From positions 62,001 through 126,000 of the forward strand of contig NZ_JAAN01000014.1 of the NCBI RefSeq assembly GCF_000559025.1: a stretch of 64,000 bases of DNA, written 5' to 3'. A model generated the notes under the pieces. The model was given only the letters and a program-made list of their open reading frames with translations, was not told the origin of the DNA and ran no database searches. The DNA is from Luteimonas huabeiensis HB2 (GTDB lineage Bacteria; Pseudomonadota; Gammaproteobacteria; Xanthomonadales; Xanthomonadaceae). Shown here one piece after another: positions 50,337 to 59,405 of this stretch; position 1 is the stretch's first letter, and every line of letters starts with the position of its first letter. The translations under genes were made by a program, and so were the position numbers.

Positions 50337-50636
50337 ATGCAGAAGCGATCAGTGCAACGCGGGAGACCTGCGGGAACAAGAACCTATGAAAGCGAGCCAG
50401 CGCGCGCTTTCGGCGTTGCCGTGCGCGAGGCACGGTCCGCGAAGGCGCTGGCGCAGGAGGTGCTGGCGGAACAGGCGGGTATCGCGCGATCGCACATGGG
50501 CAAGATCGAGCGCGGCGAGCACATGCCCACGCTAGTGTTGATCCTGCGGATCGCGAAGGGGCTGGGTTGCTCGGCCGCGGCACTGATGGCTGCGACCGAG
50601 GCGCAACTGTCCGAAAAACAGGAAGACGCTGTCTAG
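50337..50636 (+). CDS. XRE-family HTH regulator
   Basis: A 99-aa protein with an HTH (AFGVAVREARSAKALAQEVL and AGIARSHMGKIERGEHMPTL). It is divergent from the LysR-like gene; the AT-rich 105-bp space between them (with two AACGTG copies) holds both promoters. The combination recurs near ICE integrases and may regulate them. ATG 50337 is preferred over GTG 50322. Confidence 0.8.
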   Translation: MQKRSVQRGRPAGTRTYESEPARAFGVAVREARSAKALAQEVLAEQAGIARSHMGKIERGEHMPTLVLILRIAKGLGCSAAALMAATEAQLSEKQEDAV

Positions 50637-50702
50637 GTCGGCGTTGCGTCTCTCACCTACAACGAGGTAGTACGCAGGCGCCGCATTGCCGTCAGTGATT
50701 AC

Positions 50703-51974
50703 CTATCGATAGACGGGATGGCGACGGCACAGATCCGCCACCTGCTGTCTTACTCGATCCCGCACGGCAATTAATCCAACACCACCGGTTTCCAATGCAT
50801 CCAGCACGTCGCACAACCAGCCGGCCAGTTCCTCGCACTCGGCCACGCCGAAGCCGCGCGTGGTCACGGCGGGCGTGCCGATGCGCACGCCAGAGGTCAC
50901 AAACGGCGAACGCGGGTCGCCCGGCACGCTGTTCTTGTTGGTGGTGATCCAGGCATCGGCCAGCGCCGCGTCCGCATCCTTACCGGTGTAGGGCCTGGCG
51001 GACAGGTCGATCAGCATCAGGTGATTGTCGGTACCGCCCGAAACGATTTTGTGGCCGCGCTGCTGGATCACGGCGGCCATGGCGCGAGCGTTCGCCACCA
51101 CCTGGCGCTGGTAGGCCTTGAATGCAGGTTGCAGCGCCTCCTTGAACGCCACCGCCTTGGCGGCGATAACATGCATCAGCGGCCCGCCCTGGACGCCGGG
51201 GAATACGGCGGAGTCGAGCTTTCTGTAAAGGCCCTCGTCCTGCCCTTTCGAGAGAATGATACCGCCACGCGGGCCGCGCAGGGTCTTATGGGTGGTGCTG
51301 GTGACCACGTGAGCGTGGGGCAACGGGTCAGGATACTCGCCTGTCGCCACCAGGCCGGCGACATGGGCCATGTCCACCCAGAAGATGGCACCCGCCCTGT
51401 CGGCGATGGCGCGCATGCGTGCCCAGTCCTTGTGCCGCGAATAGGCGGAGAAGCCGCCGATCAGCAGTTTCGGCCGTGCCTGCATCGCGATGCGCTCCAT
51501 CTCGTCGTAGTCAATCAGCCCGGTTAGGGGGTCGAGTCCATAAGGCACGATCTTGTAATGGCGGCCGGAGAAGTTGGATGGGTTACCGTGGGTCAGGTGG
51601 CCACCCTGAGCCAAGTTCATGCCCATCACGGTATCGCCGGGGTTGGCCAGCGCCAGAAACACGGCTGCGTTGGCCTGGGCGCCGGCATGGGGCTGGACGT
51701 TGGCCCAATCACAGTCGAATAGCACCTTGAGCCGCTCGATGGCTAAGCGTTCGGCCACGTCCACATGCTCGCAGCCGCTGTAGTAGCGCTTGCCTGGGTA
51801 ACCCTCGGCGTACTTGTTGGTGAACACCGAATTCTGGATGGCCATCACCAAAGGGCTCGCGTAGTTCTCGGAGGCGATCAGTTCGACATGATCCTCCTGA
51901 CGGCGCGCTTCGTGGTGGACTGCCAGGGCAAGTTCCGGGTCGAAATCGGCGAGGGCAACAGAAGTGTCATACAT
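50703..51974 (-). CDS. glyA: Serine hydroxymethyltransferase (mobile-element copy)
   Basis: A full-length 423-aa SHMT that converts serine and tetrahydrofolate to glycine and methylene-tetrahydrofolate. The PLP lysine is in [18 protein letters not shown] [17 protein letters not shown], with [13 protein letters not shown] and [11 protein letters not shown] at the usual places. The housekeeping genome has its own glyA, so this is an accessory copy. Last gene of a three-gene operon with a BenE transporter and aminotransferase, opposite a MocR regulator. Confidence 0.93.
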   Translation of the reverse strand: MYDTSVALADFDPELALAVHHEARRQEDHVELIASENYASPLVMAIQNSVFTNKYAEGYPGKRYYSGCEHVDVAERLAIERLKVLFDCDWANVQPHAGAQANAAVFLALANPGDTVMGMNLAQGGHLTHGNPSNFSGRHYKIVPYGLDPLTGLIDYDEMERIAMQARPKLLIGGFSAYSRHKDWARMRAIADRAGAIFWVDMAHVAGLVATGEYPDPLPHAHVVTSTTHKTLRGPRGGIILSKGQDEGLYRKLDSAVFPGVQGGPLMHVIAAKAVAFKEALQPAFKAYQRQVVANARAMAAVIQQRGHKIVSGGTDNHLMLIDLSARPYTGKDADAALADAWITTNKNSVPGDPRSPFVTSGVRIGTPAVTTRGFGVAECEELAGWLCDVLDALETGGVGLIAVRDRVRQQVADLCRRHPVYR

Positions 51975-52016
51975 GGTGTGCGTCCTGGTCGGGCGGATAG
52001 CGGTTGGGGTTGGACG

Positions 52017-53249
52017 TCATACGGTGATGTCCATCGGCTGAGCCGGAACAGACCAAACCTCGCAATCAACCAGGTCCGATGAAAGCAGGCGCGTTACACG
52101 CACCACGATGTCGTCAATCTGACGCTCGTCGCAAACGAATGGTGGCAATAGCCTGATCACGGTGTCTCGGGTCACGGTGATGAGCAGGCGCTGCTCAGCC
52201 AGCGCGCGCCCAACTAGTTCCTTGCAGGGCCGGTCCAGTTCGATACCCACCATCAGTCCCAGGCCGCGAATGGCGAGGACGTGCGGGTGACCTGCCAGCG
52301 CCTTGCGCAGGCCCACCAGCAAGCGAGCGCCCAGCACCATGGCGCGCTCGGGCATCCTGTCACGGGCCATGATGTCGAGGACGGTGCAGGCCACCCGGCA
52401 AGCCAGCGGATTGCCGCCGAAGGTCGAGCCGTGCTGGCCCGGCGAGAACAGGTCTGCCGCAATACCGCGCGCCAGGCACGCGCCGATGGGAAAGCCATTG
52501 CCCAGCGCTTTCGCCAGGGTCACCACATCCGGTGAGATGCCCGCGTGCGCGTATCCGAACCACGCGCCGGTGCGCCCCATGCCGGCCTGGATCTCGTCGA
52601 GCATCAGCAACCAGTCCCTCTGGTCGCATAAAGCGCGCAGTTCGCGCAAGTATTCGGCACTGGCCACCCGAATGCCGCCCTCGCCCTGTACAGATTCGAT
52701 CAACACCGCCACGATGTCCGGGGATTGTTCTGCCGCCTGGCGTACCGCGCTGATATCACCGTAGGGAGCACGCAGAAAGCCAGGCAGCAACGGCCCGAAA
52801 CCCTGCTGGTTGGCCGCGTTGTCTGTGGCGGCGAGCGTGGCCAGCGTGCGGCCATGGAAGGCGTTGCCCATGACTAGGATCTGCGGTCGTGCCACCTGCC
52901 TGCGATGGGCATGCAGCCTGGCCAACTTGAGGGCGGTTTCGTTGGCTTCCGCACCCGAGTTGCAGAAGAAGGCGCTTTCCATCCCGGTCAGCGCACACAG
53001 GCGTTCCCCCAACTGCTCCTGCCAGTCGATGCGGAACACGTTGGAAGTGTGCAGCAGCGCCCCGGCCTGTTCGGCGATGACGGCCGCGATTTCCGGGTGG
53101 GCATGACCCAGGCTGGTAACCGCGACACCGGCAATGGCATCTAGGTACTCCACACCCTGATCGTCCCAGAGCCGCGCGCCGTTACCGCGCACGAAAGAGA
53201 CAGGTTGGCGGGCGTAGGCGCGCATCAGGTGAGGGCCGGTCGTCTGCAT
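52017..53249 (-). CDS. Class III aminotransferase (acetylornithine/ornithine type)
   Basis: A 410-aa PLP enzyme similar to ArgD: YLDAIAGVAVTSLGHAHPEI, FCNSGAEANETALKLARLHA, VMGNAFHGRTLATLAATDN, LLMLDEIQAGMGRTG and the PLP lysine in VVTLAKALGNGFPIGA. The substrate is probably an omega-amino acid but cannot be fixed. ATG 53249 has a GAGGAA ribosome site and fits ArgD N-termini; an ATG at 53316 overlapping the benE stop would add 22 residues. Confidence 0.85.
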   Translation of the reverse strand: MQTTGPHLMRAYARQPVSFVRGNGARLWDDQGVEYLDAIAGVAVTSLGHAHPEIAAVIAEQAGALLHTSNVFRIDWQEQLGERLCALTGMESAFFCNSGAEANETALKLARLHAHRRQVARPQILVMGNAFHGRTLATLAATDNAANQQGFGPLLPGFLRAPYGDISAVRQAAEQSPDIVAVLIESVQGEGGIRVASAEYLRELRALCDQRDWLLMLDEIQAGMGRTGAWFGYAHAGISPDVVTLAKALGNGFPIGACLARGIAADLFSPGQHGSTFGGNPLACRVACTVLDIMARDRMPERAMVLGARLLVGLRKALAGHPHVLAIRGLGLMVGIELDRPCKELVGRALAEQRLLITVTRDTVIRLLPPFVCDERQIDDIVVRVTRLLSSDLVDCEVWSVPAQPMDITV

Positions 53250-53314
53250 GGGAGATTCCTCGAATTCGGCACGGTTGGCGCAACCGTCAGTCCGTGTGTT
53301 GAAAGCCTCGGTCA

Positions 53315-54556
53315 TCACTTCACCCTCTCGTTTGCAGGCGTAGGCGTAATGACCGATGTACGTACCCGCAGCAGCACCCGCCCGTTGAGCACAGCATGCG
53401 CCGCCAGCCCTAGCACCAACCCCCAGAACGCCCCGCCAATGCCCAGCAGGGTGATGTTGGCGGCGGCCGCCAGAAACGTGATCAGTGAGGCTTCCCGGGT
53501 CCTGGCATCGGACATGGCGGTGGCTAGGCTGCCGCCGATCGTCCCCAGCAGGGCCAGGCCCGCCAGCGTGGTGATGAAGGTCGCCGGGAAGGCCATGAAG
53601 ACCGCGGCCAACGTCACCCCGAACACGCCGATCAGAACGTAGAACACCCCAGCGGCCATCCCCGCGATCCAACGCCTGGACGGGTCTTCGTGTGCCTCCC
53701 GGCCCGTGCAGATGGCGGCGGTGATCGCCGCGATGTTGAAGGCGTGCGAACCGAACGGCGCCATCAGCAGCGAACCCAGGCCCGTGATGGTCACGATGGG
53801 GTTGGCGCTGGTCTTGAAGCCGTCATTGCGCAATACCAGCATGCCCGGCATGTACTGCCCGGTCAGGGTAATGAGGAACAGCGGCAACGCCACGCTCAAC
53901 AAGGCGTTGAGCGAGAACGCGGGCATGGTGAACACCGGCGCGGCCAGTTTCAGGCTCAGTCCCGACAGATCGACGCGGCCCTGCGCCAGCAGGAATACCA
54001 ATCCCAGCACCAGGATGCCCACCACCGCATAGCGCGCGGAAAAGCGCTTGAACACCAGATAGGCGGCGATCAGCAGTCCCGCCAGCAGCGGATCGACGCT
54101 CAAGCCGCCGAAGGCGCCAGTGCCGAATTGCAGCAGGATGCCGGCCAGCAGCCCGGCAGCCACGCCTGGCGGTATCAAACGGATAACGCGCTCGAACCAA
54201 CCCGACAGGCCCAGCAGCACAAAGGCGGCAGCCGAGATCAGGTATGCCCCGACGGCCTCGGCATAAGGTGTGGTTGCCAGTGCTGTGACCAGAAACGCCG
54301 CTGCCGGCGTGGACCAGGCGGTGATGATCGGTTCGCGGGATACCCAGCTCAAAATGATGCCTGTCACGCCCACGCCAATGGAAATCGACCACACCCACGA
54401 GGCCGTCAGCTCCGGGCTCAGGCCCGCGACCTTGGCTGCCTGGAACACCAGGATGAAAGTGCCGCCATAGTTGACGATGACCGAAATCAGTCCGGCCACG
54501 ACGGGATGGGTGAGATCGTTCCAACGAACGGGCGAAGCTGAAGGATCCGACGGCAT
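53315..54556 (-). CDS. BenE-family transporter
   Basis: A 413-aa integral membrane protein with about 12 helices and the BenE/nucleobase-ascorbate transporter core (SPELTASWVWSISIGVGVTG, MAPFGSHAFNIAAITAAICT). BenE members import benzoate with protons; the real substrate here is unknown. First gene of the operon driven by the promoter shared with the divergent MocR gene. Confidence 0.85.
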   Translation of the reverse strand: MPSDPSASPVRWNDLTHPVVAGLISVIVNYGGTFILVFQAAKVAGLSPELTASWVWSISIGVGVTGIILSWVSREPIITAWSTPAAAFLVTALATTPYAEAVGAYLISAAAFVLLGLSGWFERVIRLIPPGVAAGLLAGILLQFGTGAFGGLSVDPLLAGLLIAAYLVFKRFSARYAVVGILVLGLVFLLAQGRVDLSGLSLKLAAPVFTMPAFSLNALLSVALPLFLITLTGQYMPGMLVLRNDGFKTSANPIVTITGLGSLLMAPFGSHAFNIAAITAAICTGREAHEDPSRRWIAGMAAGVFYVLIGVFGVTLAAVFMAFPATFITTLAGLALLGTIGGSLATAMSDARTREASLITFLAAAANITLLGIGGAFWGLVLGLAAHAVLNGRVLLRVRTSVITPTPANERVK

Positions 54557-54628
54557 GATCTGAATTGGGCTCCTGGCATGGGGATGAAATGACCATGAGA
54601 CGATAGACTTGTAATGGCATGATGTTCC

Positions 54629-54660
54629 CTACCAATTTCCAGATGAAGTACCTACCAATT
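54629..54660. promoter_or_regulatory. Direct repeats CTACCAATT, MocR operator candidate
   Basis: CTACCAATT at 54629-54637 and again at 54652-54660, 23 bp apart, in the 102-bp divergent gap between benE and the MocR gene. MocR regulators bind direct repeats at divergent promoters. The second repeat overlaps the TTG start codon of the regulator. Confidence 0.6.
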
Positions 54661-56182
54661 GTTCAAGCATGCCCAACTTGAATCCGTCAAAGCCTGGCTC
54701 GGCGACCCCGCGCACGGCGCCTTGCCCCTGCATGCACGGGTACAGCGGGCCATTCGCCAGTTGATCCTGGATGGCGCGCTCGATGTAGGCCGCCCCCTGC
54801 CCGCGTCGCGCGCGTTGGCGAAGTCGCTGGGGGTGTCCCGCGACACGGTGGAGTCGGCCTATGGCCAGTTGCACGCCGAAGGTTTCATTGAGCGGCGGGT
54901 CGGCAGTGGCAGCTTCGTGTCCGAGCAGGCCCGGTGGCTGCCCGGGCGCGGCAGACCACGGCGCACGAGCGTGGATCGCAACGCACCCCTGCGCCTGAGC
55001 CGGCGCGGCGATGCCATGCTCCAGGGCGGCGGCGTGCGCGACTTCCTGATGTCGCGCCCCTTCGCGCCCGGCGTGCCGGAGACGCGCAGCTTTCCGCTGC
55101 CAACCTGGGAGCGCTTGCAGCGGCAGGTGTTGAAGGAGTACGGCACCCTGGCGCTGCTGCACAGCCCACCGCAGGGCATGGAGCCGTTGCGACGCGCCAT
55201 TGCCGCCTACGTCAACCTCGAACGAGGCGCGCAGGCCACACCCGAGCGCGTGCTGGTGCTGACCAGTTCCCAACAGGCCATGACCCTGTGCGCCACCGTG
55301 CTGCTCGATGCTGGCGAGCGCATCTTCATCGAAGACCCCGTGTACCACGGGGCGCGCAAGGCATTTGACGCCGCCGGGTTGGATTGCGTGCCCGTGCCGA
55401 TGGATGACCAAGGCATGCAGATAGCGCACCTGCTGGCAAAGGCGCAGACCCCTTGCAATGCCGCCCGGGTGGTGTTCCTGACGCCCTCGCACCAGTTCCC
55501 AACCGGGGCTACGCTGGCGTTGGACCGGCGCCTGGCCGTCATCGAATGGGCCCGCCAGCACCAGGCTTGGATCATCGAGGACGACTACGACAGCGAATTC
55601 CACTACGAAGGCAAGCCCACCGCATGCGTACAGGGGCTCGACCCCCACGGCCGCACGATCTACATCGGCACCTTCACCAAGTCGCTGTTCCCCGGCCTGC
55701 GCATCGGCTACATGGTGCTGCCGGAGGCTCTGGTGTCGCCCATGACCGTGGCCCGCACCCTGCTGGATGGGCACAGCGCACCGATCCCGCAGCTCACCCT
55801 GGCTCGCTTCATCGAGGGTGGGCATTTCGGAGCCCATGTGCGAACCATGCGGGCCGTCTATGCGGAACGCCGCGATGTGCTGGCGCAGCTGGTGCGCCAG
55901 CACCTGGCCGACTTCGTGGAGCCCAGGGTGCCCGCTGGCGGGATGCAGATGCCTTGCGTGTTCATCCGCGACATTCCCGAGCGCGAGGCGGTGGAATCGG
56001 CACGGCGGGTCGGCATCGACCTGCTGGGGCTGACCGCGCTGCATGCATCGCGCCGCCATGCATCGGGCAGGGATGGGGCCGGTTTCCTCATGGGATTTGC
56101 TGCCCATGCACCCCATGAACTGGAGATCGCTGTCAAGAAGCTGGCAAGCGTGCTGCGTGCGCTGTGTCGCCGATCACCATGA
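54659..56182 (+). CDS. MocR/PdxR-family regulator (GntR HTH plus aminotransferase domain)
   Basis: A 507-aa MocR-type protein. Winged HTH at residues about 20-85 (LPASRALAKSLGVSRDTVES), then a fold-type I aminotransferase domain with the PLP lysine in IGTFTKSLFPGLRIGYMV and IIEDDYDSEFHYEGKP. It senses PLP or a PLP adduct and should control the divergent operon. The start is a TTG at 54659 (stop codon at 54644 blocks upstream starts). A downstream TTG near 54719 is an alternative. Confidence 0.85.
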   Translation: MFKHAQLESVKAWLGDPAHGALPLHARVQRAIRQLILDGALDVGRPLPASRALAKSLGVSRDTVESAYGQLHAEGFIERRVGSGSFVSEQARWLPGRGRPRRTSVDRNAPLRLSRRGDAMLQGGGVRDFLMSRPFAPGVPETRSFPLPTWERLQRQVLKEYGTLALLHSPPQGMEPLRRAIAAYVNLERGAQATPERVLVLTSSQQAMTLCATVLLDAGERIFIEDPVYHGARKAFDAAGLDCVPVPMDDQGMQIAHLLAKAQTPCNAARVVFLTPSHQFPTGATLALDRRLAVIEWARQHQAWIIEDDYDSEFHYEGKPTACVQGLDPHGRTIYIGTFTKSLFPGLRIGYMVLPEALVSPMTVARTLLDGHSAPIPQLTLARFIEGGHFGAHVRTMRAVYAERRDVLAQLVRQHLADFVEPRVPAGGMQMPCVFIRDIPEREAVESARRVGIDLLGLTALHASRRHASGRDGAGFLMGFAAHAPHELEIAVKKLASVLRALCRRSP

Positions 56183-56206
56183 GGCGCGCTGGCGCCTTTC
56201 GTGCTG

Positions 56207-58000
56207 CTAGCTCCGCGTCAGGGACAGGTAGGGGTTGTCCGGCGGGACTTCCGCGAACAATGTCGAAGGCGTCGCCAACAGATAGCCGTGCAACCGCCGC
56301 GACTTGCGCGGCCCGGTGACTTCGCAGGTCCAGATGTTCAGGCCGCTGTCCTGTTTGCGGTGCAGTCCCAGCTTCTCGAAGCGCTTCTGCACCCATTGCC
56401 AGTCGTGCAGATTGTCCTGCCGGGCCAGCACCTGGATCTCCGGATGTTCCTGCACGTAGCGCTGGAAAACGCCGGGGCTGACCAGGTACGCCGTGCCATC
56501 GACGGTATGCACCAGTGCGTTCGCATCGTTGATGATGAGCTTGCGCGATTCGATGCCTTGCTTGAGCCAGGCAATGAAGTCTTCCCCGGACGGCGTGGCC
56601 TTGGTGGGAGCCGGCATGGTGGCAGGACTGGTCGGCGACAAATGAGTCACCGCAGTTGCGGCGGCGGATGGTGATGGCGGTTCCGCGCTGGCGGACGATG
56701 CACTGGTGGTGGCTGCGTCGGACGCATCAAGCATCGACAGCAGATCGGAGACCGGGTCCGCGATCCCGGCCGGGGAATCCGCCACCCCAGGGGACGGTGA
56801 GGTGGCCGGGATGCCGGCGGAGGCCGGCGCTGCCTCATCGCCAGGGAGGGCCTCTTCCGTCGTGACCGTGCCGGCGAACGGTGCGGGACGCTCGCCGGAC
56901 TCCCAGATCAAGGCCGGCGACAGGCGCAGGAAGGTAAAGCTGTGCGACCAGCCGGTGCCGCTCGTGACGGTGGCCCGCCAGATCGCCTTCCCATCCGGGG
57001 CGGGCTGCACGATCCCATGGTCCTGGAGCACCGTGAAGACGGCGGTGTTGTTCGATGGAATGCCTTCGATGCCCTGCGACAGGAGGTGCGCGCGCAGCTT
57101 GTCGCTGACCGTCTTGCTGACGAGCCAGAGTGCCTCCGGGGTCAGCCATCCATCCGACGGGCCGCCGGGCTGGTTCAGCTTGAATTCCTCGCGCAGCAGG
57201 TAGCGCAGGCCATCCAGCAGCTTGCGCTGCAACGCATGCTTCGGCGCCGCCATCGCCCTGGCCGGATCACCGCCGAGCGCCAGGGCCACCGATGCCTGGT
57301 CAGCCTTGACGACCAGCTCTCCAAGCGTGCCGGCATGCTCGTACTGGCCCGCCAGCACGTACAGCAGCGCCGACCACAGGTCCTGGTAGTCGCTCAGCCA
57401 GTCGAGGATGCCGGCATCGAGCACACGGGTGTAGAGCAGTCCCGTGGCGGCGCCATGCAGCCGGTACTCGCGATCCGTCCGGTAACGAAAGCGGTACGGC
57501 TGCCGCAGCGGCCCGTGCCAGGGGTGCCAGACCAGGCCATCGGCCTGCTCGACGTGCAGGTCGACCGCGATCTTGCCAATGTCGTGCAGCAACGCGGCGT
57601 AGGCGGTCCCGGCGGTCCAGGCCTCGGCTTGCGCGGCCTGGGCCTCGGGCGAGGCGCCGGCCGGAAGCAAGTGGGACTGCCTCAGTTTGAGCGCGTAGGC
57701 CACGATCTCCAGGCCGTGGTCCAGCATGCCGCCCGGCCATGCATGGTGATACGCCTCCGAGGCCGGGAACTGCTGGACCAGCTCGGCGTAGCGCTCCAGC
57801 GGCGCGAGGTACAGCGAGCGGAACTGCCGACGCGACAGCGAGGTGCGCTGCCAGATGTGTTCCAGCAGCCGCTGCCGGCGCGGCTCCGCCAGCAGCGCTG
57901 CGGCCGACTGCGGTGGCGTCAGCCCTTTGGCAGGCTCGGCAGGAGGTGGCGCGGCGGCGGTGGCCAGCGGCACCCGTTTGCGCTGGAACAGCGAAAGCAT
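56207..58000 (-). CDS. traI: MOBH relaxase TraI (TIGR03760)
   Basis: A 597-aa relaxase with the MOBH N-terminal domain: YHHAWPGGMLDHGLEIVAYA and the HD-like metal motif AALLHDIGKIAVDLHVEQAD. A Pro/Ser/Ala-rich linker (residues about 400-475) leads to a conserved C-terminal domain (DFIAWLKQGIESRKLIINDA). It nicks the transfer origin and leads the strand to the recipient. ATG 58000 starts the family core; longer upstream frames are not used. The MocR stop is 24 bp away, convergent. Confidence 0.92.
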   Translation of the reverse strand: MLSLFQRKRVPLATAAAPPPAEPAKGLTPPQSAAALLAEPRRQRLLEHIWQRTSLSRRQFRSLYLAPLERYAELVQQFPASEAYHHAWPGGMLDHGLEIVAYALKLRQSHLLPAGASPEAQAAQAEAWTAGTAYAALLHDIGKIAVDLHVEQADGLVWHPWHGPLRQPYRFRYRTDREYRLHGAATGLLYTRVLDAGILDWLSDYQDLWSALLYVLAGQYEHAGTLGELVVKADQASVALALGGDPARAMAAPKHALQRKLLDGLRYLLREEFKLNQPGGPSDGWLTPEALWLVSKTVSDKLRAHLLSQGIEGIPSNNTAVFTVLQDHGIVQPAPDGKAIWRATVTSGTGWSHSFTFLRLSPALIWESGERPAPFAGTVTTEEALPGDEAAPASAGIPATSPSPGVADSPAGIADPVSDLLSMLDASDAATTSASSASAEPPSPSAAATAVTHLSPTSPATMPAPTKATPSGEDFIAWLKQGIESRKLIINDANALVHTVDGTAYLVSPGVFQRYVQEHPEIQVLARQDNLHDWQWVQKRFEKLGLHRKQDSGLNIWTCEVTGPRKSRRLHGYLLATPSTLFAEVPPDNPYLSLTRS

Positions 58001-58331
58001 GGCGACATCCTGGTGATGGGCTGGCCGGAGGAGCCTTTTGGCCTTTTCGGGTAGGGCCTTTCCCCTTGAGGCCACTCCCTTGCTCCATCCCCAGCCCTTT
58101 GGCCTTCGACAAGCCCTTTGATATAGGGGCAGTCGGCTTCGTGTGCCGCAATCAATGCGGAGCCGGTGCGCTCCAGGATCGAGCGGAACAGGCACTGTGT
58201 TTTCACCAGATCAGTCCGTTTCAACCGGCGCTGAAAGCGCAGCAGGCCCTGAAACCCCTGCGCCCGAAGGCATGCTTGTCGAGAATGAAGTAAGGAAGTA
58301 AGATTTCCTTTGAAACTTATGGAGGCCTCCC
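58001..58331. promoter_or_regulatory. traI leader and antitoxin promoter; possible oriT
   Basis: A 331-bp divergent gap. The part near traI contains repeated AAAGGCC-like tracts (58034-58126). The part near the antitoxin contains GAAGTAAG twice and an inverted repeat AAGGAA/TTCCTT (58292-58310), 21 bp before its start. Relaxase upstream regions often hold oriT; no nick motif was identified. Confidence 0.4.
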
Positions 58332-58550
58332 ATGCTTGCCAAGCTCACATCGAAAAATCAGATCACGCTGCCCAAGGCGGCCGTGTCCGGCGTGGATGCG
58401 GCGGAGTACTTCGACGTCACCGTCGAGGGCGGTCGGATCGTCCTGACCCCCGTGCGCGTCCAGAAGGCACAGGCTGTGCGCGAGAAGCTGGAGCAACTCG
58501 GGATCACCGAGCAGGACGTTGAGGATGCCGTGGCCTGGGCACGGCAGTGA
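58332..58550 (+). CDS. AbrB/MazE-type antitoxin
   Basis: A 72-aa swapped-hairpin AbrB protein (LAKLTSKNQITLPKAAVSGV), with a helical toxin-binding tail (VREKLEQLGITEQDVEDAVA). Strong ribosome site GGAGG. It binds its own promoter and neutralises the PIN toxin encoded immediately downstream (TGATG overlap). Confidence 0.85.
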   Translation: MLAKLTSKNQITLPKAAVSGVDAAEYFDVTVEGGRIVLTPVRVQKAQAVREKLEQLGITEQDVEDAVAWARQ

Positions 58551-58963
58551 TGCGCAGGGTCGTCCTCGACACCAACATCGTGCTGTCGGCGCTGATCTTC
58601 AGTGCCGGACGCCTGGCCTGGATACGCCACGCCTGGCAGCACCAGCAGTTGCAGCCGCTGGTCTGCCGGGAGACGGCCAGTGAACTCCTGCGCGTCCTGG
58701 CCTATCCCAAGTTCAAGCTGTCGACCTCGGAACAGCAGGAGTTGCTGGCGGACTTTCTGCCCTACGCCGATGTGGTGGAACTGCCTGCGCCATGGCCAGA
58801 CCTGCCGGTCTGCCGCGACAAGAAGGACCAGGTGTTCCTGGTGCTCGCGCATGTCGGCAAGGCGGATGCGTTGATCACGGGGGATGCGGACATTCTCGCC
58901 ATGCGAGAGGACTTTCCCGGCTTGATCATGACCGCCGAAGCATTCGCGGCGCGGCAGGCATGA
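58550..58963 (+). CDS. PIN-domain toxin
   Basis: A 137-aa PIN nuclease of the COG1569-like type: VVLDTNIVLSALIF (first Asp), CRETASELLRVLAYPKF (Glu), VCRDKKDQVFLVLAHVGKAD and LITGDADILAM (Asp). The acidic cluster looks intact. It is translationally coupled to the AbrB antitoxin. Likely stabilises ICE-B. Confidence 0.88.
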   Translation: MRRVVLDTNIVLSALIFSAGRLAWIRHAWQHQQLQPLVCRETASELLRVLAYPKFKLSTSEQQELLADFLPYADVVELPAPWPDLPVCRDKKDQVFLVLAHVGKADALITGDADILAMREDFPGLIMTAEAFAARQA

Positions 58964-59019
58964 AGGAAACCGGCACGGCCTTGCCCAACGACCGTGGAAC
59001 GACCATGAGGTAGCCAACC

Positions 59020-59391
59020 ATGAAGCACACCGCACGCATGACCACCGCAGCGCGACTCGGCCGCTGGCTGGGCGGTGTATGGGGCGGTTGCCTGCGCGCG
59101 GAGCGTCGGGTGCATCAATGGCTGATGGCGCAAGGACTGCCGGCGGGCGGTGCAGCGGTGCTGATCTGGGGGGTCAAGCTGGCGACCCTCGGCGTGTTGC
59201 TGTATGTCTCGGTCTGGGCGGCGCTGTTGCTGGTCGCTCTCGCTGTGGCAGCCAGGATGGCGGAGCAAGCGCCGCAAGGTGACGATGATTTCCTCGGACG
59301 CAAGGCCGAAGAGCTGGATCATCGCGAAAGCCTTGCCTACGACCCCATCAACTACAGCGATGACCCAGATCCACGATTCGAAGACGATTGA
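59020..59391 (+). CDS. DUF3742-family ICE protein
   Basis: A 123-aa protein: a basic N-terminus (ARMTTAARLGRWLGGVWGG), one or two membrane segments (AVLIWGVKLATLGVLLYVSV and ALLLVALAVAARM) and an acidic tail typical of DUF3742 (YDPINYSDDPDPRFEDD). Conserved beside TraG or the relaxase in this ICE family; function unknown. It converges on TraG. Confidence 0.85.
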   Translation: MKHTARMTTAARLGRWLGGVWGGCLRAERRVHQWLMAQGLPAGGAAVLIWGVKLATLGVLLYVSVWAALLLVALAVAARMAEQAPQGDDDFLGRKAEELDHRESLAYDPINYSDDPDPRFEDD

Positions 59392-59405
59392 ACCGGCGGT
59401 TGGAG

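Noticed and set aside
57919..58224. 101-codon minus-strand frame overlapping the traI start
   Set aside because: It runs into traI in another frame, has no ribosome site or recognisable family, and its second half is a shadow of traI.
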